Below, in pieces: positions 32,434 to 36,385 of a DNA stretch of 36,385 nt; the stretch's first letter is position 1; every line of letters begins with the position of its first letter. Where the stretch lies: assembly GCA_029779695.1 (NCBI GenBank), contig JAKPAB010000036.1, forward strand, positions 1 through 36,385, read 5' to 3'. The translations under genes and the position numbers were made by a program. The notes under the pieces were generated by a model. It did no database searches. It had not been told where the DNA came from and worked only from the letters and a program-made list of their open reading frames with translations. This DNA is from Bacillota bacterium. GTDB lineage: Bacteria; Bacillota; Clostridia; Lachnospirales; Lachnospiraceae.

Positions 32434-33507
32434 TTGCACAAGAATAAAAAATCAGCAGCACTAATATTTTTATCTATAATTTTATCAGGAGTAGTGCTGT
32501 CTGGGATAGGATATATTCTGTACCTTAAGTGGTTAGCAGATGGCAGTGATTTATTATTTGCAACTGATTATTCAGGGGCTGCACTTATAGTAGCAGAGAT
32601 AGTCGCACTGATATTTGAGGTGATTTTCATTTCTGTTACCGTAAATGATAGAAAAGCATTTAATAATATCAACGAAGAAAATGGAGAGATCCAGTCAAAA
32701 TATAAAAAAGTATGTATCCGTTTGAAAAATGCAGAGAAGGATATAGATAACCTAAAGGCAGTTCAAAGAGTCCTGCTTCAGGAAAAACCTAATGAAGTAG
32801 AGTGTGGCAAGGAACAGTGGAAAAATGCGCTTGATAAAATTTCAGAAGCTGCTGAGACTGTCAGTGAAGAACCGGATATGGTGGATGAAAAATCATCTGA
32901 CACAGAGATTCAACATTCTGAGATAATAGGAAAAAATGAAATTCCAGATTCTGAGGCAATACAAGAAACGGTAATTCCTGATTCTGAAGAAACAGAAACA
33001 GTCATTTCAAAATCAGAAACACTTGATACCAGTGAAGCGATTGTGGAAGCAATTTTTAGAAGTGAATCAGACAGGGAAAATAATAAACAGGAATATCATG
33101 ATCAGCAAGAACAGCAAATGGGCATTGAGTCGGTAACTACAGTAGATGAACCGGATAGAGTGATCAAGGATATTAAGGTCATAAGGCAGATGCTTGATGA
33201 AATAGACCAGTTCAAGAAATATCCTACTACACTTCTATATGTCAGGCTTAATGGCGTAACAGTTGATGAATATTATGCTGACATGAAGAATCTGTTTAGG
33301 AGAAGAGCTGTATGGACATCTCCCAAGGAAAATCAGCTATTACTGTTTTTCGTGAAGGAAAAACAGAAGAATATAATGGACTTTGTATGGCAACATATTG
33401 TATATCAAAAAGAGGTTAAGGCTTACGATTTTTTCAATGTAGATGAGAAAAATACTGTTTCAGATCTGATTGAAAAAGAAAAAGTGATAATTGATCTTAT
33501 AAAATAG
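32434..33507 (+). CDS. Unknown membrane protein with acidic linker
   Basis: I do not recognise this 357-residue protein. Two membrane segments (about 9-30 and 49-70) are followed by a probable coiled coil (75-117), an acidic Glu/Ser/Thr-rich linker (about 140-225) with repeated PDSE words, and a folded-looking C-terminal domain (about 240-357) that would face the cytoplasm. The C-terminal segment TTLLYVRLNGV followed later by NQLLLFFV faintly recalls strand patterns of a degenerate GGDEF-like domain, but no signature is present. Start is TTG 32434 with GAAGGGA about 9 bases upstream. It stands alone between the CotH terminator and a 197-base gap. Confidence 0.7.
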   Translation: MHKNKKSAALIFLSIILSGVVLSGIGYILYLKWLADGSDLLFATDYSGAALIVAEIVALIFEVIFISVTVNDRKAFNNINEENGEIQSKYKKVCIRLKNAEKDIDNLKAVQRVLLQEKPNEVECGKEQWKNALDKISEAAETVSEEPDMVDEKSSDTEIQHSEIIGKNEIPDSEAIQETVIPDSEETETVISKSETLDTSEAIVEAIFRSESDRENNKQEYHDQQEQQMGIESVTTVDEPDRVIKDIKVIRQMLDEIDQFKKYPTTLLYVRLNGVTVDEYYADMKNLFRRRAVWTSPKENQLLLFFVKEKQKNIMDFVWQHIVYQKEVKAYDFFNVDEKNTVSDLIEKEKVIIDLIK

Positions 33508-33636
33508 ATGTAAATACAAAAAATATACAAAAATGATGAGCGAATTATTGTTTATGATATTACTTGTTTGTTCAGACCTTCCGATAAAGATATTAGATGA
33601 GTAGGAGTGTATTTTCAGCCGGAGAGGCAGAGAAAC

Positions 33637-33714
33637 ATGAATAATTTAGATACCATGGACTTCAGGGAAGAAGCGTTTGTTTATGTTCAAGGAAGGAGCA
33701 AATTATGGCAGTAA
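33637..33714 (+). CDS. Candidate 25-codon small ORF overlapping the next gene start
   Basis: ATG 33637 follows GGAGAGG (33621-33627) by 9 bases. The 25-codon frame, beginning MNNLDTMDFREE, ends at TAA 33712-33714, overlapping the start of the next gene by 10 bases. It could be a coupling leader for that gene, which has its own ribosome binding site inside this frame. I recognise no homologue. Confidence 0.25.
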   Translation: MNNLDTMDFREEAFVYVQGRSKLWQ

Positions 33715-34352
33715 ATTCAATCGAGGCAATCACAAATAGTGTAGTTAATGCTACCAGTGCAAGTGCTACGGTCAAAAAGACAGCCGAGGTCAAAACTGAG
33801 GCAAAGAGCACAGATAAAAAAAGTGTTTATGGAGAGGCTGCTGTTTTTGAAAAAAGCAGTAAGAGCGACAAGGATACTTCCAACAAGGTAGATAAAAAGG
33901 ACAGATCGGCACTAATACAGCAGCTTAAGGATGATGCAGAGGCCAGGCAGAGTCAGTTGCTGGAAATTGTCAAGAAGACCATGCAGGGACAGGGCAAGAC
34001 TCTGGCATCAGCAGATGATATGTGGAAATTCCTGGCCGGAGGTAATTTTACGGTAGATGCAGCCACCAAGAAACAGGCACAGGAAGATATATCAGAAAAT
34101 GGATATTGGGGTGTTAATAAGACATCAGACCGAATATTGGATTTTGCCAAGGCTCTGACTGGCAACGATCCGACTAAAGCAGATGAGATGCTTAATGCAT
34201 TCAAAAAAGGATTTGAACAGGCAACAGGAACATGGGGTAAGAGTCTTCCGGATATTTCGAAGCAGACCTATGATGCTGTTGTAAAGAAGCTTAATGATTG
34301 GAAAAATGGTACAGAAGAAAGCACTCAGTCTACATCGAATCAGACAAGCTGA
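33705..34352 (+). CDS. Conserved-looking soluble protein of unknown function
   Basis: A 215-residue protein without signal peptide or membrane segment. Residues 1-70 are Lys/Ser/Thr/Ala-rich and probably disordered. Residues about 72-200 look folded and helical, with GYWGVNKTSDRILDFAKALTG (about 133-153) and a GTWGKSLPDISKQTYDAVVKK stretch. I have the impression of similar domains (DUF5610/DUF4885-like) in other clostridia but cannot name a function. AAGGAAGGAG precedes the ATG by about 7 bases. A strong terminator follows, so it is a single-gene unit, possibly with the small ORF. Confidence 0.75.
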   Translation: MAVNSIEAITNSVVNATSASATVKKTAEVKTEAKSTDKKSVYGEAAVFEKSSKSDKDTSNKVDKKDRSALIQQLKDDAEARQSQLLEIVKKTMQGQGKTLASADDMWKFLAGGNFTVDAATKKQAQEDISENGYWGVNKTSDRILDFAKALTGNDPTKADEMLNAFKKGFEQATGTWGKSLPDISKQTYDAVVKKLNDWKNGTEESTQSTSNQTS

Positions 34353-34402
34353 GAGTAGCTGTATTGGTTTTCTAGAACACATACAAAAAGTAGGGATATT
34401 GC

Positions 34403-34434
34403 CCCCTGCACAATGTTGCAGGGGACTTTTTTTA
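34403..34434 (+). terminator. Terminator before the sortase gene
   Basis: CCCCTGCA (34403-34410) pairs perfectly with TGCAGGGG (34417-34424) around a 6-base loop, followed by AC and T7. Confidence 0.93.
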
Positions 34435-34532
34435 TTATTACAAATGTGATATTATTTGAAAGCGTGTGACCGTATTGTGATTTAATTTCAAGTCCGATAC
34501 ATATAATTTAAAGTCATCAAGGGGGGCTAGTT

Positions 34533-35528
34533 GTGTTAGAAAATAATGATAAAGACATTTTTCCGTCTGACGAATCTGAAAAAAAGAGGGCTGTAGCAAC
34601 TGAAAATACATTAGATACTGCAACTGATACAGAAACTGAAAATACATTAGATACTGCAACTGATACAGAAACTGAAAATACAGCAGATACTGCAACTGAT
34701 ACAGAAACTGTGAAAATAAAGAATGCTCCGAAATCAGCTGAGACAATTCAGAAATTAAAAAAAATCAGAACACTTAGGATAGTACTTTTGACAATAATAG
34801 TACTATGTGGAGCGATTTTGATAGGAATGATTGTTAGAGACCATACAGATTCAAAACCTGAAAAGGCTATGCACAGTGCTGTTAAGACGGAGAAGCAGAT
34901 CAAGGCCGAGCCCAAAAATACAAATCCTGTTGATTTTGCTACACTTCATAAGCAGAATCCGGATATTTTTGCATGGATAAGAATCCCAAATACCAAGGTC
35001 GACTATGCTATTTGCCAGAGCACCAAGGATAAGGGAGAGGATTATTATCTCGATCATGGATATTCACAGGAGAAACAGCCCGTTGGAACTATTTATATCC
35101 AGATGAGAAATAAAAAAGATTTCTCCAATCCGGTAACAGTGATCTATGGACATAATGTTCATTCAACTGGGAAGATGTTCAGAACTCTTCATAATTATGA
35201 TAATTCCAAGTTCTTTAAGGATAATCCTGAGTTTACTATTTTCACAGAGGATAATAGAAAGCTTACATACAGGATATTCGCAGCATATGATTCTGATGAC
35301 AGACTTATTCTTGATTATTACAATGATTTCAAGAATCCAAGCATGTTTAAAGAATATCTAAATGAGATCCAAAAAAATGCTACCAAGAAAAACTACGATG
35401 CCGAGAATATGGCTACCAAGGATGACAAGATAGTTACACTTTCTACCTGTAATGAAGTATCTGATCAGAGATTCCTGGTTCAGGCGAAGCTCGTTTCAGA
35501 CGATAAAATGAATGATTTTAAGAATTAA
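34533..35528 (+). CDS. srtB: Class B sortase
   Basis: A membrane transpeptidase that links surface proteins to the cell wall. The 331-residue protein has a cytoplasmic acidic N-terminus with three 12-residue repeats (about 23-58), one membrane anchor (82-101) and the sortase barrel. The catalytic triad is complete: H207 (YGHNVH), C306 (TLSTC) and R313 (SDQRFLVQAKL). NPDIFAWIRIPNTKVDYAI (142-160) is the class B start of the domain. It starts at GTG 34533 with AAGGGGGG about 6 bases upstream. No protein in the window ends in a typical sorting signal, so its substrates are elsewhere. The next gene begins 15 bases after its stop. Confidence 0.92.
   Translation: MLENNDKDIFPSDESEKKRAVATENTLDTATDTETENTLDTATDTETENTADTATDTETVKIKNAPKSAETIQKLKKIRTLRIVLLTIIVLCGAILIGMIVRDHTDSKPEKAMHSAVKTEKQIKAEPKNTNPVDFATLHKQNPDIFAWIRIPNTKVDYAICQSTKDKGEDYYLDHGYSQEKQPVGTIYIQMRNKKDFSNPVTVIYGHNVHSTGKMFRTLHNYDNSKFFKDNPEFTIFTEDNRKLTYRIFAAYDSDDRLILDYYNDFKNPSMFKEYLNEIQKNATKKNYDAENMATKDDKIVTLSTCNEVSDQRFLVQAKLVSDDKMNDFKN
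34599..34706 (+). repeat. Three tandem 36-bp repeats in the sortase gene
   Basis: Units begin at 34599, 34635 and 34671 and encode TENTLDTATDTE, TENTLDTATDTE and TENTADTATDTE. The first two are identical in DNA and the third differs by a few bases, so the expansion is recent. They lie in the cytoplasmic tail before the membrane anchor. Confidence 0.95.
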
Positions 35529-35543
35529 TAAATGAGGTTATAT

Positions 35544-36320
35544 ATGTCACAGGATAATAACGAGGATTTTTCATACAATATGGATAAGATCACAGAGGAT
35601 AATGCTCCTGTGATTCTGGATGTCGATGGGCGGATCAGCCTAAAGGTACCGGATGAAGATGAGGTCCCTGCTAGCGGGATAATATTGAATAAGGAACATA
35701 TGGCAGAGAGAAACAAGATATTGCCTCACTCCATTCCAGATGAGAGATTCCCGGATACTACCCTTTTCCAGTATATCAATGATGATGAGAAATATTCCAA
35801 TAAGGGGATTGACGAGCTTATAGACTGGATGAATGGTTTTGAGTATCTTCCTGATGAATTCGAACTCTATGATGAGATATTGAACCTGGAAGGCACATAT
35901 CTCACAATGCATATAAGAGTTGAATATGGTGAGGTTATGGAGCTGTATCTTACGATAGATCCGGAAAACAGTGAACCTGGAGAATTAAGAGAAACAGCAG
36001 AAATAAAAGAAATAGAAAACATAGAAAATACAGAAAATATAAAAGAGCTAGTCGAACCGGAAGAAACTTACGATGCAGATGGATTCCAAATGGATATTGA
36101 AATGCGAACTTCATTTTCAGATGTTCCGGATACGACAAAAGCTCTTTATAAAGCATATATAGAATCTCAGGATAGAACCAATTGCTCAATGATCCCAACA
36201 TCATTTTTGACAGCATATATTTCTAAATATCCGCTATCGGATTGGAAATCAACAGTTCTAGATGCTGCCGAGGATGTTAATGAGGACTTTATGTTCCCGA
36301 TCCATGTACAACATCGTTGA
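35544..36320 (+). CDS. Unknown acidic protein downstream of sortase
   Basis: I do not recognise this 258-residue protein. It has no signal peptide or membrane segment. A folded-looking region (about 60-140) includes DELIDWMNGFEYLPDEFELY and a beta-rich stretch; a Glu-rich linker with repeated IEN/TEN words (about 150-175) follows; the C-terminal ~75 residues look helical. I start at ATG 35544 with GAGG 6 bases upstream; an earlier in-frame ATG at 35532 overlaps that site. It lies 15 bases after the sortase gene and is probably cotranscribed with it, which hints at a cell-surface-related role, an inference. The last 65 bases of the window show no further gene. Confidence 0.75.
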   Translation: MSQDNNEDFSYNMDKITEDNAPVILDVDGRISLKVPDEDEVPASGIILNKEHMAERNKILPHSIPDERFPDTTLFQYINDDEKYSNKGIDELIDWMNGFEYLPDEFELYDEILNLEGTYLTMHIRVEYGEVMELYLTIDPENSEPGELRETAEIKEIENIENTENIKELVEPEETYDADGFQMDIEMRTSFSDVPDTTKALYKAYIESQDRTNCSMIPTSFLTAYISKYPLSDWKSTVLDAAEDVNEDFMFPIHVQHR

Positions 36321-36385
36321 TTTTGTTATTTCGAAAATCTATTACTGATTAAATAGTTTTATCTGGCCATTACCTTGGTGATCTC

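Noticed and set aside
33579-34500. SigD-type flagellar promoters, from CCGATA at 33581 and 34494
   Set aside because: The -10-like words are present, but no TAAA -35 lies at the proper distance in either case.

Overview
The window looks like chromosomal DNA of a low-GC Gram-positive anaerobe, most likely a Lachnospiraceae clostridium close to Butyrivibrio or Pseudobutyrivibrio. This rests on the A+T-rich sequence, strong AGGAGG-type ribosome binding sites, frequent GTG and TTG starts, lipoprotein signals, a class B sortase, a CotH-family lipoprotein, and the protein families present. I inferred the assignment from protein style, not from a search. All recognised protein genes and all six tRNAs lie on the + strand. 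I see no phage, transposon, integrase or CRISPR array.

Left part (1-12900): nucleoside uptake and salvage. It begins with the tail of a PfkB-family (pseudouridine) kinase and psuG. After a terminator comes a GAF-GGDEF protein with its own promoter and a riboswitch-like leader. Next is a BMP-family nucleoside ABC importer (lipoprotein, double ATPase, two permeases) followed by udp, cdd and deoC. A Crp/Fnr regulator, a YczE-like membrane protein and a purine nucleoside phosphorylase follow. Imported nucleosides would be deaminated and phosphorolysed, and deoxyribose-5-P would be cleaved by DeoC. Intrinsic terminators sit inside this run, notably after the binding-protein gene.

Middle part (12900-21100): ribosomal protein L25/Ctc, then a Cys-rich-HD (ppGpp-hydrolase-like) protein, a THUMP RNA methyltransferase, an extracytoplasmic papain-like peptidase and a membrane-anchored amidase homologue that has lost most of its zinc site. 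The methyltransferase, peptidase and amidase-like genes overlap end to start. RdgB and a YfcE-like phosphoesterase follow, then a six-tRNA array (Pro, Gly, Arg, His, Gln, Lys) behind a consensus promoter, and methylglyoxal synthase.

Right part (21100-36385): a GlgX-type debranching enzyme, MetY overlapping a MATE transporter, a cyclophilin, a two-component system whose kinase carries a 30-bp-periodic insertion in its ATPase domain, RlmH, and a cell-surface region. The surface region holds a CotH-family lipoprotein with 4 x 36-bp repeats, an unknown two-TM acidic protein, an unknown soluble protein, a class B sortase with 3 x 36-bp repeats, and an unknown acidic protein.

The best leads are the structured leader before the GGDEF gene, the leader peptide and hairpin before the BMP lipoprotein gene, the pseudo-amidase next to the papain-like peptidase, and the Cys-rich fusion to an alarmone-hydrolase-like HD domain. 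I do not see one obvious new multi-gene defence or mobile system.
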